The notes under the pieces: model-generated
Told to the model about the DNA's origin: nothing
Databases searched by the model: none
Seen by the model: the letters and a program-made list of their open reading frames with translations, nothing else
Part shown: one piece after another, positions 43,254 through 53,131 of the stretch
How the letters are laid out: every line of letters starts with the position of its first letter
How positions within the stretch are numbered: the first letter of the stretch is position 1
DNA from: Sulfuritalea sp.
Lineage (GTDB): Bacteria; Pseudomonadota; Gammaproteobacteria; Burkholderiales; Rhodocyclaceae
DNA: 64,000 nt
Direction: 5' to 3'
NCBI GenBank assembly: GCA_023700805.1
Contig: JAMPYF010000018.1
Coordinates: forward strand, 1-64,000
Made by a program: the position numbers and the translations under genes

Positions 43254-45539
43254 ATGACAGAGGGACTGAAAATCCTGCTGCTGGAAGACGAACCGATCGA
43301 CGCCGAACTGGCGACGCGTGCGCTGCACAAGGCCGGCATCGAGTTCTCCCCCCTGCGTGTGGAAACCCGGGACGCCTTCGTTGCGGCGCTGAAGGATTTC
43401 CGCCCCGACATCGTTCTCGCCGACTATCGGCTGCCGACCTTCGACGGCCTCGAAGCACTGGCCATCGCCGTGGAACAGGCGCCGGACGTGCCTTTCATCT
43501 TCGTCTCCGGCGCCATGGGCGAGGAGTTTGCGATCGAGACCCTGCATCAGGGCGCGGCGGACTATGTCATCAAGGACCGCCTCGGCAAGCTCGCGCCGGC
43601 GGTCAGCCGTGCCTTGCAGGAAGCGGCGGAGCGCCGCCTGCGCCACCGCGCCGAAATCGAACTGGCGGCAAGCGAGGAGCGATTTCGGAAAATCGCCGAA
43701 TCGGCACAGGATGGGCTGATCACGGTCGACCAAAGCGAGTCGATCACCTACTGGAACCCTGCGGCGGAACGCATGTTCGGTTACAGCGCGGCAGAAACCA
43801 TCGGCCGCTCCCTGCATCGACTGCTGGCACCGGCGCGCTACCAACAGGCCATACAGCAGGGCTGGGACCGCTTTTGCGCGACCGGTCAGGGACCGGTGGT
43901 CGGCCACACCCTGGAAATGTCGGGCCTGCGCAAGAACGGCGAAGAATTTCCGGTCGAATTGTCGATTTCCTCGGTGGCGATCGACGGGCACTGGCACGCC
44001 ACGGGCATCGTGCGCGACATTTCCGAACGCCACCGGGCCGAGGCCTTGCGCCGCGAACTGGCCGCCATCGTCGAATCCTCGGAAGACGCCATCATCGGCA
44101 AGGCAACGGACGGTCGCATCACGACCTGGAACAGCGGCGCCGAGAAAATGTACGGCTACACCGCCGCCGAAATCGTCGGCAAGCGGATAAATCTATTGGC
44201 GCCGGACGATCGCCAGCAGGAAATAGTCGATCTGCTCGAAACGGTCAGGAGCGGCAAGAGCGTCGCGCATTACGAAACCGTGCGCATGCGCAGCGATGGC
44301 CACCTGATCGAGGTGTCGCTGTCGCTGTCGCCGATCCGCGACTCCTCGGGAAGGATCAGCGGCGTGTCGACGATCGCGCGCGACATCACGGCACGCAAGG
44401 CCGCCGAGCGCGCGATCCAGCGCAGCAACCGCTTCCTGCGCACCCTCAGCCGCTGCAATGAAACCCTGGTCCATGCCACCGAGGAAATGGCCCTGCTGGA
44501 GGACATGTGCCGCGTGGTGGTGGAAGCGGGCGGCTTCCCGTTGGCCTGGGTGGCCTATGTCGAGCACGATGCCGCCCGATCGCTGAGGCCGATGGCGCAG
44601 TTCGGCGAGCGCGCCGCCGAATATGTGGCAGGACTCAACCTGACCTGGGACGACAATGAGCGCGGCGAGGGACCGAACGGGCGGGCCGTGCGCAGCGGCC
44701 AGATCCAGGTTGCCGAGGATATCGCCACTGCGCCAGGGCGCTCGCCCCTGCGCTTGCGCGCGCTGGAATTCGGTTACCGTTCGAATGTCGCCCTGCCGCT
44801 CAAAATCGATCGCGACGTAATCGGCACGCTCAACATCTATTCGGTCGAGGCCGGGGTGTTCGGCGACGAGGAAGTGAGCCTGCTCGCCGAACTCGCCGCC
44901 GACCTTGCCTTCGGCATAGTCACGGTGCGCGGCCGCGCCGCGCAGCGCGACAGCGCGCTCAAGCTCGAACACGCCCTGGAGGACACGATCCAGGCCATCG
45001 CCACGACGATCGAGGCGCGCGACCCCTACACGGCGGGGCACCAGCAGCGGGTCAGCCTGCTGGCGACCGCGATCGCCCGCGAAATGGGGGTCGCCGACGC
45101 CGTCGTGGCCGGGGTCCAGCGCGGCGCGGTGATTCACGACATCGGCAAGGTCTATGTTCCGGCGGAGATCCTGAACCGGCCGGGGAAACTCAGCGACATC
45201 GAGTTCTCGCTGATCAGGACCCATTCCCAGGTCGGCTACGACATCATCAAGGACATCGATTTTCCCTGGCCCATCGCCAAGATCATTCTCCAGCACCACG
45301 AGCGCATGGATGGCAGCGGCTATCCGAACGGACTGAAGGGCGAGGAGATCCTGCTGGAGGCGCGAATCATCGCCGTGGCCGACGTCGTCGAAGCCATGAT
45401 GAACCACCGCCCCTACCGCGCCGCCCTGGGCCTCGACGCGGCCATCACGGAGATCGAACGCTGCGCCGGCGGGCAGTTCGACCCGCAGGTGGTTGCGGCC
45501 TGCGTCCAGGTGATGCGCCGGGGCAAGCCGTTTAACTGA
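43254..45539 (+). CDS. Receiver-PAS-PAS-GAF-HD-GYP protein
   Basis: A 761-residue probable c-di-GMP phosphodiesterase. Domains: receiver (1-120, ILLLEDEPIDAELATRAL, IVLADYRLPTFDG), PAS (140-258), PAS (262-385), GAF (395-560) and HD-GYP (575-745). The HD-GYP metal site is intact: AGHQQRVSLLATAIA, AVIHDIGKVYVP and LQHHERMDGSGYPNGLKGEE, so hydrolysis of c-di-GMP is expected. It starts 7 bp after the stand-alone receiver and ends 22 bp from the convergent GGDEF-EAL gene. Confidence 0.92.
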   Translation: MTEGLKILLLEDEPIDAELATRALHKAGIEFSPLRVETRDAFVAALKDFRPDIVLADYRLPTFDGLEALAIAVEQAPDVPFIFVSGAMGEEFAIETLHQGAADYVIKDRLGKLAPAVSRALQEAAERRLRHRAEIELAASEERFRKIAESAQDGLITVDQSESITYWNPAAERMFGYSAAETIGRSLHRLLAPARYQQAIQQGWDRFCATGQGPVVGHTLEMSGLRKNGEEFPVELSISSVAIDGHWHATGIVRDISERHRAEALRRELAAIVESSEDAIIGKATDGRITTWNSGAEKMYGYTAAEIVGKRINLLAPDDRQQEIVDLLETVRSGKSVAHYETVRMRSDGHLIEVSLSLSPIRDSSGRISGVSTIARDITARKAAERAIQRSNRFLRTLSRCNETLVHATEEMALLEDMCRVVVEAGGFPLAWVAYVEHDAARSLRPMAQFGERAAEYVAGLNLTWDDNERGEGPNGRAVRSGQIQVAEDIATAPGRSPLRLRALEFGYRSNVALPLKIDRDVIGTLNIYSVEAGVFGDEEVSLLAELAADLAFGIVTVRGRAAQRDSALKLEHALEDTIQAIATTIEARDPYTAGHQQRVSLLATAIAREMGVADAVVAGVQRGAVIHDIGKVYVPAEILNRPGKLSDIEFSLIRTHSQVGYDIIKDIDFPWPIAKIILQHHERMDGSGYPNGLKGEEILLEARIIAVADVVEAMMNHRPYRAALGLDAAITEIERCAGGQFDPQVVAACVQVMRRGKPFN

Positions 45540-45560
45540 CGGCAGCGGCGGGCGCCGGCG

Positions 45561-47699
45561 CTATTCCTCCCTGCCGGCCGCGGCGGACAGCTTCGCGCGC
45601 CAGACCGGATCGACCTGGCGCAAGGCTGCCGCTGCCGCCTGCACCGACAAGGGCCGGGAAAAATAATGTCCCTGGACATGGGGACAGTCCATGGACTTGA
45701 GCAACTGCACCTCTTCGGCCGTTTCGGGCCCTTCCGCGATGACGTCCATTTTCAGGGACTGCGCCAGGCTCAGGATGGCGCGCACGATGGCCACGGCCTC
45801 GACCGAGCTTCCCATGTTGCGGATGAAGGACTGGTCTATCTTCAGGGTGTCGACGGGAAAGCGATGCAGGTAGCTGAGCGAGGAATAGCCGGTGCCAAAA
45901 TCGTCCATGCTGATGCGCACCCCGATGTCCTTCAACTGCCGCAGCTTCTCCGACGCCGCCGTCACATCGGCCATGAGTATGCTTTCGGTGATTTCCAGTT
46001 TCAGGTTCGCCGCCGGCAGCCCGCTCCTGCGCAGCGTATCCGCGACTTGCGCAACCAGGTCGTTGTTGCCGAACAGCTGCCGGCTTGAGAGATTCACGCT
46101 GATGGTGACGTGATCCATGCCCGGCCCCAGGCTGCGCCAGCTTGCCAGCTGCCGGCAGGCCTCGAACAGCACCCATTGCCCGATGGCCGCGATCAGGCCG
46201 GTTTCCTCGGCCAGGGGGATGAACTCGGCGGGTGAAACCGGCCCGAGTTCGGCGTGATGCCAGCGCATCAGCGCCTCGAAGCCGACCAGCTGCCCCGAAC
46301 CGAGCGCAATCACGGGTTGATAGTCGAGATGGAAGCCCTGCTGCTCGACCGCCCGCCGCAAGTCGGCCTCCATGTGCAATTCGGCCACCGCCCGGGCGTG
46401 CATGGCCGCGTCGAACAGCGAATAGCAGGCCTTGCCCTGTGCCTTGGCGCGGTACATCGCGGTATCGGCATCGCGCAGCAGTTCTTCGGGCTGGGTGTAG
46501 TGCGGCGAGTTGATGGCCACGCCTATGCTGCCGGACATGGACAGCACGTGCCCGTCTATGGTCAGCGACTTTTCCAGGCCGGCCTGCACCCGTTCGGCGA
46601 CGCGGATCGCATCGGACTCGCCGGAAATGTCGTCCAGCAGCAGGATAAACTCGTCGCCGCCGAGCCGCGCCAGCGTGTCCTCGGGCCGGCAGCACAGCGC
46701 CAGGCGGCGCCCGCACTCGATCAGAAAGCGGTCGCCCACCATGTGCCCGAGGCTGTCATTGACGTTCTTGAAGCGATCGAGATCGATGAACAGCACGGCG
46801 AACATGTGCTCCGGATGCCGCTGCGCCCGGTCGAGGGCGCGCCGCAGGGACTCCATCAGCAAGGCGCGATTGGGCAGCCCGGTCAGCGAATCGTGCAGTG
46901 CGTCGTGCTGCAGTTGCTGCGCGGCAAGCTTGCGTTCGTCGATGTCGGTCTGCGAACCGGCCAACCGCCAGGTCATGCCGTGTGCATCGCGCACGGCGAT
47001 GCCGCGGCACAGCATCCAGCGATGGCTGCCGTCCTTGTGCAGGATGCGGTACTCGGCCACCAGATGGTCGGTCTGCCCGGCCACGCAACGTCCGAGCCGC
47101 TCGCGGAACTCGGGCAGGTCCTCGGCATGGATGCGCTGCAGCCAGTCGTCCTCGGTGCTGCCGATCTGATCCTCGGCAAAGCCGAGCATGGCTTTCCAGC
47201 GCGGCGAAAAATACACGTGGCGCTGGAGCAGATGCCAGTCCCACAGGCCGTCGTTGGAACCCGCCGCCGCCAGGGCATAGCGCTCCTCGCTGGCGCGCAA
47301 GGCCCTCTCGGCCTCTTTGCGCTCCAGGGCGTAGCGCATCGCGCGCTGCAGCAGGTTGCTGTCGACATGGCCCTTGACCAGGTAGTCCTGGGCGCCGGTC
47401 TTGACCGCGCTGAGGGCCAGCACTTCGTCGTCGGTTCCGGTCAGCACGATGATCGGCACCTGGGGCGCGCGCGCAAACACGGTGCTGAAGGTGTCGAGCC
47501 CCAGGCTGTCGGGCAGGGAAAGATCCAGCAGCACCATGCCGATATCGCCCTGGTCCAGGAAATCCAGTCCGGAGGAGAGCCGGTCCGCCTGGCGCCAAAG
47601 GCGGAACTGATCCTGGTTGCTTTCCTGGAGCATCTCCTGGATCAGGCGCGCATCGCCGGGATTGTCCTCGACCAGGAGGACATTCGCCGCATGGTTCAC
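45561..47699 (-). CDS. Receiver-PAS-GGDEF-EAL protein
   Basis: A 712-residue c-di-GMP enzyme. Domains: receiver (1-125, [30 protein letters not shown]), PAS (140-260), GGDEF (275-435) with LGGDEFILLLDD, and EAL (445-700) with VGFEALMRWHH, NLSSRQ, DDFGTGYSSLSYLHRFP and LKIDQSFI. Both catalytic motifs look intact, so it could make or degrade c-di-GMP. The GTG at 47699 follows AGGGGAATCC; an earlier ATG at 47759 overlaps the upstream stop (ATGA) and would add a non-domain leader. It faces the HD-GYP gene. Confidence 0.92.
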   Translation of the reverse strand: MNHAANVLLVEDNPGDARLIQEMLQESNQDQFRLWRQADRLSSGLDFLDQGDIGMVLLDLSLPDSLGLDTFSTVFARAPQVPIIVLTGTDDEVLALSAVKTGAQDYLVKGHVDSNLLQRAMRYALERKEAERALRASEERYALAAAGSNDGLWDWHLLQRHVYFSPRWKAMLGFAEDQIGSTEDDWLQRIHAEDLPEFRERLGRCVAGQTDHLVAEYRILHKDGSHRWMLCRGIAVRDAHGMTWRLAGSQTDIDERKLAAQQLQHDALHDSLTGLPNRALLMESLRRALDRAQRHPEHMFAVLFIDLDRFKNVNDSLGHMVGDRFLIECGRRLALCCRPEDTLARLGGDEFILLLDDISGESDAIRVAERVQAGLEKSLTIDGHVLSMSGSIGVAINSPHYTQPEELLRDADTAMYRAKAQGKACYSLFDAAMHARAVAELHMEADLRRAVEQQGFHLDYQPVIALGSGQLVGFEALMRWHHAELGPVSPAEFIPLAEETGLIAAIGQWVLFEACRQLASWRSLGPGMDHVTISVNLSSRQLFGNNDLVAQVADTLRRSGLPAANLKLEITESILMADVTAASEKLRQLKDIGVRISMDDFGTGYSSLSYLHRFPVDTLKIDQSFIRNMGSSVEAVAIVRAILSLAQSLKMDVIAEGPETAEEVQLLKSMDCPHVQGHYFSRPLSVQAAAAALRQVDPVWRAKLSAAAGREE

Positions 47700-47755
47700 T
47701 GGATTCCCCTCCCGCCGGCCCACTCGCCCAGCGACGGGGGGTGACACAAGGTGTC

Positions 47756-48205
47756 TCATGACGCCACCTGCGGCGGCAGGGTCACGATCGACAGGTAGAA
47801 GGAATCGATGCCCCTGACCACTTCGGCAAACTTGCCGAAGTCGACGGGTTTGGTGATGAAGCAGCTGGCCTGCAGCAGATACGACTTCTGCACGTCCTGC
47901 TCGGCCGCCGAGGTGGTCAACACCACCACCGGGATGTGCTTCAGGCGCGCATCGGCCTTGACCGCGGCGAGGACTTCGCGCCCGTCCATGCGCGGCAGGT
48001 TGAGGTCGAGCAGGATCAGGTCGGGCAGCGGCCGGTCGCGGTAGGCGCCCTCCTGGCGCAGGTAGGCCAGCGCCTCGACGCCGTCCCTGACGACATCCAT
48101 CGGGTTGTCCACCTTACCGTCCTTGAAGGCTTCCACGGTCAGGCGCACATCGCCCGGATTGTCTTCGACCAGCAGGATCCTGATCGGATGGTTGCGAGAA
48201 TTCAT
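47756..48205 (-). CDS. Single-domain response regulator, Rcp1-like
   Basis: A 149-residue receiver: [20 protein letters not shown], Asp in [29 protein letters not shown] and [15 protein letters not shown]. It is coupled by ATGA overlaps to the kinase upstream and possibly to the GGDEF-EAL gene downstream, giving a kinase-receiver-effector order that mirrors the plus-strand set at 40.3-45.5 kb. Confidence 0.9.
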   Translation of the reverse strand: MNSRNHPIRILLVEDNPGDVRLTVEAFKDGKVDNPMDVVRDGVEALAYLRQEGAYRDRPLPDLILLDLNLPRMDGREVLAAVKADARLKHIPVVVLTTSAAEQDVQKSYLLQASCFITKPVDFGKFAEVVRGIDSFYLSIVTLPPQVAS

Positions 48206-49488
48206 GACGGTTCTCCGTCAGGCAGGGTGAAGCAGAAGCTGGAACCACGTCCGGGTTCGGAACTGACCCAGATGCGTCCGCCATGACGCTCGACTATCCG
48301 CTTGCAGATGGCCAGCCCGATGCCGGTGCCCGGATAGTCCGCCGCCGTGTGCAGCCGCTGGAAGATCACGAATATCCTTTCGGCGTATTGCGGATCGATG
48401 CCGATGCCCTGGTCGGCTACGCTCAGCTGCCATTCGCCGTCCCCGCGCTGCGCAGCGATGCGGATCGCCGGCGGCGCTGCGCCGTGGAACTTTATGGCGT
48501 TGCCGACGAGGTTTTGCAGCAGGAGTTCCATCTGGGTCGCGTCGGCCCAGACCGTGGGCAGCTCATCGACGCTTATCACCGCGCGGCTTTCGTCGATGGC
48601 GGCTTTCAGGTTCGCCAGCACACGCTGCATCACCGCCGCCAGGGGTGTCGGCTCCAGTTCCCTGCCGCGCGTGCCGACGCGGGAAAACGCCAGCAGGTCG
48701 TTGATCAGCCTCTGCATGCGCAGGGCGCCGTCCACGATGAAGTTCAGGAAGTCGTCGGCATCCGCGTCGATGCGGCCGCGATAGCGCCTGACCAGCAACT
48801 GCGTGTAGCTGGCGACCATGCGCAAGGGTTCCTGCAGGTCGTGCGAGGCGACGTAGGCAAACTGTTCCAGGTCGGCATTGGAGCGGGCCAGTTCGCGGGC
48901 TTGCTGCGCCAGGCGGCGGTTGGAGTCGCGCAATTCGGCGGTGCGCTCCCTGACGCGGATTTCCAGCTCGTCGTGGGCGCGCTGCAGGGCCGCTTCCGCG
49001 GCCTTGCGCGCGGTGACGTCGCGCAGGATGACGGTGAATACCAGGCCCGTGTCCAGCGCCAGCTTGGCGATCGAGGCTTCGGCCGGGAACTCGCTGCCGT
49101 CCTTGCGGCGACCGTAGATTTCGCGGCGCTCGGCCATGACGCGGGCCGCATCCGGCGCCACCGCAAAGCCCTCGACCAAGCCGCGGTGGCTGCTCCTGAA
49201 CCGGTCCGGCAACAGGATTTCGAGCGGCCGGCCGAGCGCCTCGTCGACCTTGTAGCCGAAAATGCGCTCGGCGCCGCGATTGAACATGGTGATCGCCTGG
49301 GCGGCGTTCACCGTGATGATGGCGTCATCGGCGATCTCGAGGATTTCGGCAAAGTGCGGATCGGCCGTCGCGGCAGCGCCCGAACTTGCCTCATCGCGCA
49401 ACGCGGCGGCGGGCCCGCCGCCCGCCGTCGATGCCACGCCGATAGCGCTTTCCCCGCCGCCAACGTCCATTCTCAAGGCTTGCTCCAT
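48202..49488 (-). CDS. Cytoplasmic PAS sensor histidine kinase
   Basis: A 428-residue soluble kinase. An Ala/Gly-rich N-terminus leads to one PAS domain (about 45-165, [20 protein letters not shown]-like), a coiled linker, HisKA with [20 protein letters not shown] and HATPase ([34 protein letters not shown]). This core resembles bacteriophytochrome-type kinases but lacks a chromophore domain. Several starts are possible (49539, 49488, 49470); none has a strong ribosome site. The stop overlaps the receiver start (ATGA). Confidence 0.87.
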   Translation of the reverse strand: MEQALRMDVGGGESAIGVASTAGGGPAAALRDEASSGAAATADPHFAEILEIADDAIITVNAAQAITMFNRGAERIFGYKVDEALGRPLEILLPDRFRSSHRGLVEGFAVAPDAARVMAERREIYGRRKDGSEFPAEASIAKLALDTGLVFTVILRDVTARKAAEAALQRAHDELEIRVRERTAELRDSNRRLAQQARELARSNADLEQFAYVASHDLQEPLRMVASYTQLLVRRYRGRIDADADDFLNFIVDGALRMQRLINDLLAFSRVGTRGRELEPTPLAAVMQRVLANLKAAIDESRAVISVDELPTVWADATQMELLLQNLVGNAIKFHGAAPPAIRIAAQRGDGEWQLSVADQGIGIDPQYAERIFVIFQRLHTAADYPGTGIGLAICKRIVERHGGRIWVSSEPGRGSSFCFTLPDGEPS

Positions 49489-49608
49489 CACCCGGCCATG
49501 AAAATCACAATGCACCTGTTGACCGCCAATATCAACCACGCGCCCATCAGGGTGGAATCGCCTCCACCACCCGGACCGGCAGCCCGCAGGCGCCGCTGGT
49601 CTGCTGCG

Positions 49609-50043
49609 CTAGCTGCGCGTGAGGATCGCCTTCAGCCGATTCGGTGCGCGCACCAGGTCCGCCAGCGTGTATTCGTCGAGCGTCGCGTACAGAGTATCGA
49701 AGGCACGCGACAGCACCGCCGCCAGCCGGCAGGCCGGCGCGATGCGGCAGCTTGCAGGCTCGTCCGACAGGCATTCGACGATCGGCGCATTGCCCTCGCT
49801 GACGCGGACGATCTGCCCCAGGCGGATTTCCTCGGGCGGGCGCGCCAGGCGGATGCCGCCGCCCTTGCCGCGCACCGATTCGATGACCCCGGCGCGCGCC
49901 AGTTGATGCACCACTTTCATCAGATGGTTCTCGGAAATCCCGTAGGCCGCGGCAATCTCCGGAATCGTGGCCAGCCGCTCGCGACTGAGCGCGAGGAACA
50001 TCAGCACGCGCAGGGTGTAATCTGAAAAGGTGGTGAGTCTCAT
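49609..50043 (-). CDS. nsrR: NsrR-type Rrf2 nitric-oxide sensing repressor
   Basis: A 144-residue Rrf2 regulator. The HTH reads RLTTFSDYTLRVLMFLALSR and IPEIAAAYGISENHLMKVVH, with the wing GKGGGIRLARPPEEI. Three Cys at about 91, 99 and 105 in VECLSDEPASCRIAPACRL (C-x7-C-x5-C) are the expected iron-sulfur ligands that react with NO. It diverges from the DUF59-DUF2249-NnrS operon, with two NsrR-like palindromes between. NsrR de-represses NO-detoxification genes when its cluster is nitrosylated. Confidence 0.9.
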   Translation of the reverse strand: MRLTTFSDYTLRVLMFLALSRERLATIPEIAAAYGISENHLMKVVHQLARAGVIESVRGKGGGIRLARPPEEIRLGQIVRVSEGNAPIVECLSDEPASCRIAPACRLAAVLSRAFDTLYATLDEYTLADLVRAPNRLKAILTRS

Positions 50044-50063
50044 GATGTCGGGTCCGCGCGTAT

Positions 50064-50086
50064 AAGCTGCATCTATTATATTGCTT
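50064..50086. promoter_or_regulatory. NsrR-like operator 1
   Basis: AAGCTGCATCT, one base, TTATATTGCTT: an imperfect 11-1-11 dyad resembling the AAGATGCATTT-type NsrR half-sites. It sits 21 bp upstream of the nsrR start, suited to autoregulation. Confidence 0.55.
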
Positions 50087-50110
50087 TTAAAAATGCGCGG
50101 TGTTAGGATT

Positions 50111-50133
50111 AAGCTGTATTTAATTTACTGCTT
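50111..50133. promoter_or_regulatory. NsrR-like operator 2
   Basis: AAGCTGTATTT, one base, ATTTACTGCTT: an 11-1-11 dyad with 8 of 11 positions symmetric and the same AAGC start as operator 1. It sits 12 bp before the DUF59 gene start, so binding would block that operon. Confidence 0.65.
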
Positions 50134-50144
50134 TTGAAAAGACC

Positions 50145-50480
50145 ATGGCCACCGACATTGATACAGCCAAGCCCGTACCCGATGAAGCCGCGATCAGGGC
50201 GCTGCTGCGCCAGGTGATCGATCCCGAGATCGGCATGAACATCGTCGACCTCGGCCTGCTGTATCGCGTCGATGCCGGGCCGCAGGGCATCCTGATCGAA
50301 ATGACCATGACCTCGCCGGCCTGCCCGATGGGCGAAATGATCCTCGACGAGGTCAAGGACGTGCTCGCCCATGCGCTGCCGCAGAGTTGCGCGACGGATG
50401 TCCGCCTGGTCTGGGAACCGCCCTGGACGCCTGCGATGATGGATGCGGCGGCCAAGCAGCATTTCGGCTGGGAGCCCTAG
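50145..50480 (+). CDS. DUF59/MIP18-family iron-sulfur assembly factor
   Basis: A 111-residue protein: LRQVIDPEIGMNIVDLGLLY and TMTSPACPMGEMILDEVKDV, the MIP18/SufT/PaaD signature with the conserved Cys in SPACPMG. Such proteins help mature Fe-S clusters. As first gene under the NsrR-like operator, it probably repairs clusters damaged by NO. The DUF2249 gene follows after 70 bp. Confidence 0.9.
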   Translation: MATDIDTAKPVPDEAAIRALLRQVIDPEIGMNIVDLGLLYRVDAGPQGILIEMTMTSPACPMGEMILDEVKDVLAHALPQSCATDVRLVWEPPWTPAMMDAAAKQHFGWEP

Positions 50481-50550
50481 ATTCCGCAATCCCCCTATCC
50501 TCCGTTACACCCTCAACCCGCAGCATTCAATATTCGACAGGAGCAAAACC

Positions 50551-50841
50551 ATGAGCAGCACACCGAACTTCAAATCCACCGTCGATGTCCGCAGCATCGC
50601 CCCGCGCGAGCGCCACCCGCTGATTTTCGGCACTTTCGATGCGCTCGCCGCCGGCGAGGCGCTGCTGCTGGTCAATGACCATGATCCGAAGCCGCTGTTC
50701 TACCAGTTCCAGGCCGAATCGAAGGGCGAGTTCACCTGGGACTACCTGGAGTCCGGCCCCGAAGTCTGGCAGGTGAAGATCGGCAAGCCCGCGGCCGGCG
50801 CCGCGCCGGTGGCGGTCGGCGGCTGCGGCTGCGCGCACTGA
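50551..50841 (+). CDS. DUF2249 domain protein
   Basis: A 96-residue protein with the DUF2249 pattern: VDVRSIAPRERHPLIFGTFD, GEALLLVNDHDPKPLFYQFQ and a C-terminal GGCGCAH. DUF2249 proteins are found with NnrS, hemerythrin and Rrf2 regulators in denitrifiers, and may bind a cofactor through the His-Asp-Pro segment. CAGGAGCAAAACC precedes the ATG. The terminal CGC could bind metal. Function not established. Confidence 0.85.
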   Translation: MSSTPNFKSTVDVRSIAPRERHPLIFGTFDALAAGEALLLVNDHDPKPLFYQFQAESKGEFTWDYLESGPEVWQVKIGKPAAGAAPVAVGGCGCAH

Positions 50842-50852
50842 CGACAAGCGCG

Positions 50853-51965
50853 ATGGCCGACCTGCGCCCCGCCGCCCGCCTGCCGCTGCTGGTGCTGGGC
50901 ATGCTGTCCCTGGTCGGCGGCGTGCTGGCCGGCCTGGCGCGGCTGGACTGGCACATGCCGCCGGTGGCGGCAGGTGCCGCCGGCTGGCACGGGGCGCTGA
51001 TGATTTCCGCCTTTCTCGGCACCGTGATCAGTCTCGAACGGGCCGTGGCGCTGGGCCGCGGCTGGGCCTATCTGGCGCCGGCCGCGGCCGGCATCGGCGG
51101 CGTCGCCCTGCTGGCCGGCGCGCCGCTGTTGCTTACACAAGTGCTGGCCGTCGCCGCGGCCGCGACCCTGGTCGCCGCCAGCGTCCAGGTGCTGCGCCGC
51201 CTGGTGGCGCCCTTCACCGTGATCCTGGCGATCGGCGCGCTGTGCTGGCTGATCGGCAACCTGGCCTGGCTGGGCGGCGGCGCACTGGCCGCGGCGGTGC
51301 CCTGGTGGCTGGCCTTCCTGGTTCTGACGATCGCCGGCGAGCGGCTGGAACTGACCCGCTTCCTGCCCACCCCGGCGCGGGCGCAACGCCTGTTCTTCGC
51401 CATCGTCGGCGCCATCCTGGCCGGCGCCGCGACCAGCTTCTGGCACCTCGATGCCGGCCTCGGCCTGTTTGCCGGCGGCCTGCTGGCGCTGGCCGCCTGG
51501 CTGCTGCGCTATGACCTGGCGCGGCGCAATGCCCGACAACAAGGCCTGACCCGCTTCATCGCGCTGTGCCTGCTCTCCGGCTATGCCTGGCTGGTCCTGG
51601 CCGGCCTGCTCGGGATCAGCGGGGGTTTCCTGCCCGGCCATCCCTGGCGCGATGCGGCGCTGCACGCGGTCGGCCTCGGCTTCGTCTTCTCGATGATCTT
51701 CGGCCACGCGCCGATCATCTTCCCCGCCGTGATGCGGGTTAAGATCCCCTACCACCCGGCCTTCTACCTGCCGCTGCTGGTGCTGCACGTTTCGCTGGCG
51801 CTGCGGGTTTTCGGCGGCCTCAGCGGCGAATTCGCGCTGCGCAGCGAAGGCGGCCTGATCAATGCCATCGCGCTGCTGCTGTTCATTGCCACGCTGCTGA
51901 GCAGCGTCCTGCGCGGCAGGCGCGGCGTGGCGCTGGCGCAGGCCCACGGTCACACGCCGCCCTGA
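50853..51965 (+). CDS. NnrS-like polytopic membrane protein
   Basis: A 370-residue protein with about 11 hydrophobic helices. Visible are GWHGALMISAFLGTVISLER near residue 45 and FVFSMIFGHAPIIFPAVMRV near 290, both with conserved His, typical of NnrS-like heme/copper-type membrane proteins that relieve nitrosative stress. It begins 11 bp after the DUF2249 gene. A direct NO reductase role is not known for the family. Confidence 0.85.
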   Translation: MADLRPAARLPLLVLGMLSLVGGVLAGLARLDWHMPPVAAGAAGWHGALMISAFLGTVISLERAVALGRGWAYLAPAAAGIGGVALLAGAPLLLTQVLAVAAAATLVAASVQVLRRLVAPFTVILAIGALCWLIGNLAWLGGGALAAAVPWWLAFLVLTIAGERLELTRFLPTPARAQRLFFAIVGAILAGAATSFWHLDAGLGLFAGGLLALAAWLLRYDLARRNARQQGLTRFIALCLLSGYAWLVLAGLLGISGGFLPGHPWRDAALHAVGLGFVFSMIFGHAPIIFPAVMRVKIPYHPAFYLPLLVLHVSLALRVFGGLSGEFALRSEGGLINAIALLLFIATLLSSVLRGRRGVALAQAHGHTPP

Positions 51966-51995
51966 AGCCGCAACCCACCTCAACCCGGAGCCGCC

Positions 51996-53093
51996 ATGTT
52001 CTTCAGCCAACTCAAAACCCGCCTCGCCGCAGCGGAAGCCGACCAGGCCCGGCTGCAGGCCGAGAATGCCGCGCTGCTGCAGCGCATCGGCCAGATCGAA
52101 TCCGCGCACGCGGCCTTGAGCGGCGAAACCGGCGGCCTGCGCCGCGACCGCGCCCATCTCGATGGCGTCTTCGCCAGCCTCGGCAGTTTCGGTGAATCCC
52201 TCAGCGGCGTCAGCCAGTCCTTCCTCGGCCTGGCCACCACGCTGAACCGTGAAAAGGCCTCGGCGCTGGAAGCCGCGACCCAGTCCGACGCCAACCGCCT
52301 GAGCTTCGAAAAAACCGCCGATAACCTGAATGCCATGTTCAGGAAAATGACCGATGCCTCGCGCAATGTCGACAGCCTGAATCAACGCGCCGCCGAGATC
52401 GGCGGCATCGTCGGCCTGATCAAGGAGATCGCCGACCAGACCAACCTGCTGGCGCTCAACGCCGCGATCGAGGCGGCGCGCGCCGGCGAGGCCGGACGCG
52501 GCTTCGCCGTGGTCGCCGACGAAGTGCGCAAGCTGGCCGAGCGCACGGCCAAGGCCACCACCGAGATTTCCGGCCTGGTCGGCGCCATCCAGCTGGAAAC
52601 CGGCACCGCCAAGGCGGCGATGGAAGTGGGCGCCGGGGAAGCCAGCCGCTATTCGGCCGAAAGCGAGCAGGCGATGCACAGCATGCAGCGCCTGCATGAA
52701 TTGTCGCGGCACATGGAAGGCGCCATCGCCTCGTCCGCCCTGCTGTCGAACGTCGAACTGGCCAATCTCGAAGAGCTGATGTTGAAGCTGGAGGTGTACA
52801 AGGTGTTTCTCGGCATCTCGCGCCTGCGCCCCGAGGATTTGCCGGACGAGACGCAATGCCGTCTCGGCCAGTGGTACGCCGGCGAAGGCCGCGAGCGCTT
52901 TGCCGGCCTGCGCGGCTATGCCGACCTGGAAGCCCCGCACCGCGCCGTGCATCAGCATGCCCGCCGCGCCGTCGAGCTCTACTACGCCAGCGGCCTGGAG
53001 GCGGGCCTGGCCGAGCTCAAGGCGATGGAGCAGTCCAACCTGGTGGTGATGTCCGGCATGAACCGGATGCTTGGCGCATTGGCCGGATCATGA
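51996..53093 (+). CDS. Soluble chemoreceptor with C-terminal CZB domain
   Basis: A 365-residue cytoplasmic methyl-accepting-type protein without membrane helices. An N-terminal coiled coil (1-45) precedes the signalling hairpin [20 protein letters not shown] and [20 protein letters not shown] (about 140-185). The C-terminal CZB zinc-sensing domain has KVFLG, CRLGQWY and [13 protein letters not shown] ligands. CZB receptors sense zinc or hypochlorous acid. Its place inside an NsrR-type operon suggests a link between nitrosative stress and taxis or c-di-GMP signalling. No che genes are in the window. Confidence 0.88.
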   Translation: MFFSQLKTRLAAAEADQARLQAENAALLQRIGQIESAHAALSGETGGLRRDRAHLDGVFASLGSFGESLSGVSQSFLGLATTLNREKASALEAATQSDANRLSFEKTADNLNAMFRKMTDASRNVDSLNQRAAEIGGIVGLIKEIADQTNLLALNAAIEAARAGEAGRGFAVVADEVRKLAERTAKATTEISGLVGAIQLETGTAKAAMEVGAGEASRYSAESEQAMHSMQRLHELSRHMEGAIASSALLSNVELANLEELMLKLEVYKVFLGISRLRPEDLPDETQCRLGQWYAGEGRERFAGLRGYADLEAPHRAVHQHARRAVELYYASGLEAGLAELKAMEQSNLVVMSGMNRMLGALAGS

Positions 53094-53131
53094 GCGCCCT
53101 GCACGGCCGCCCGAAGGGGCGAAGGCGGGGT

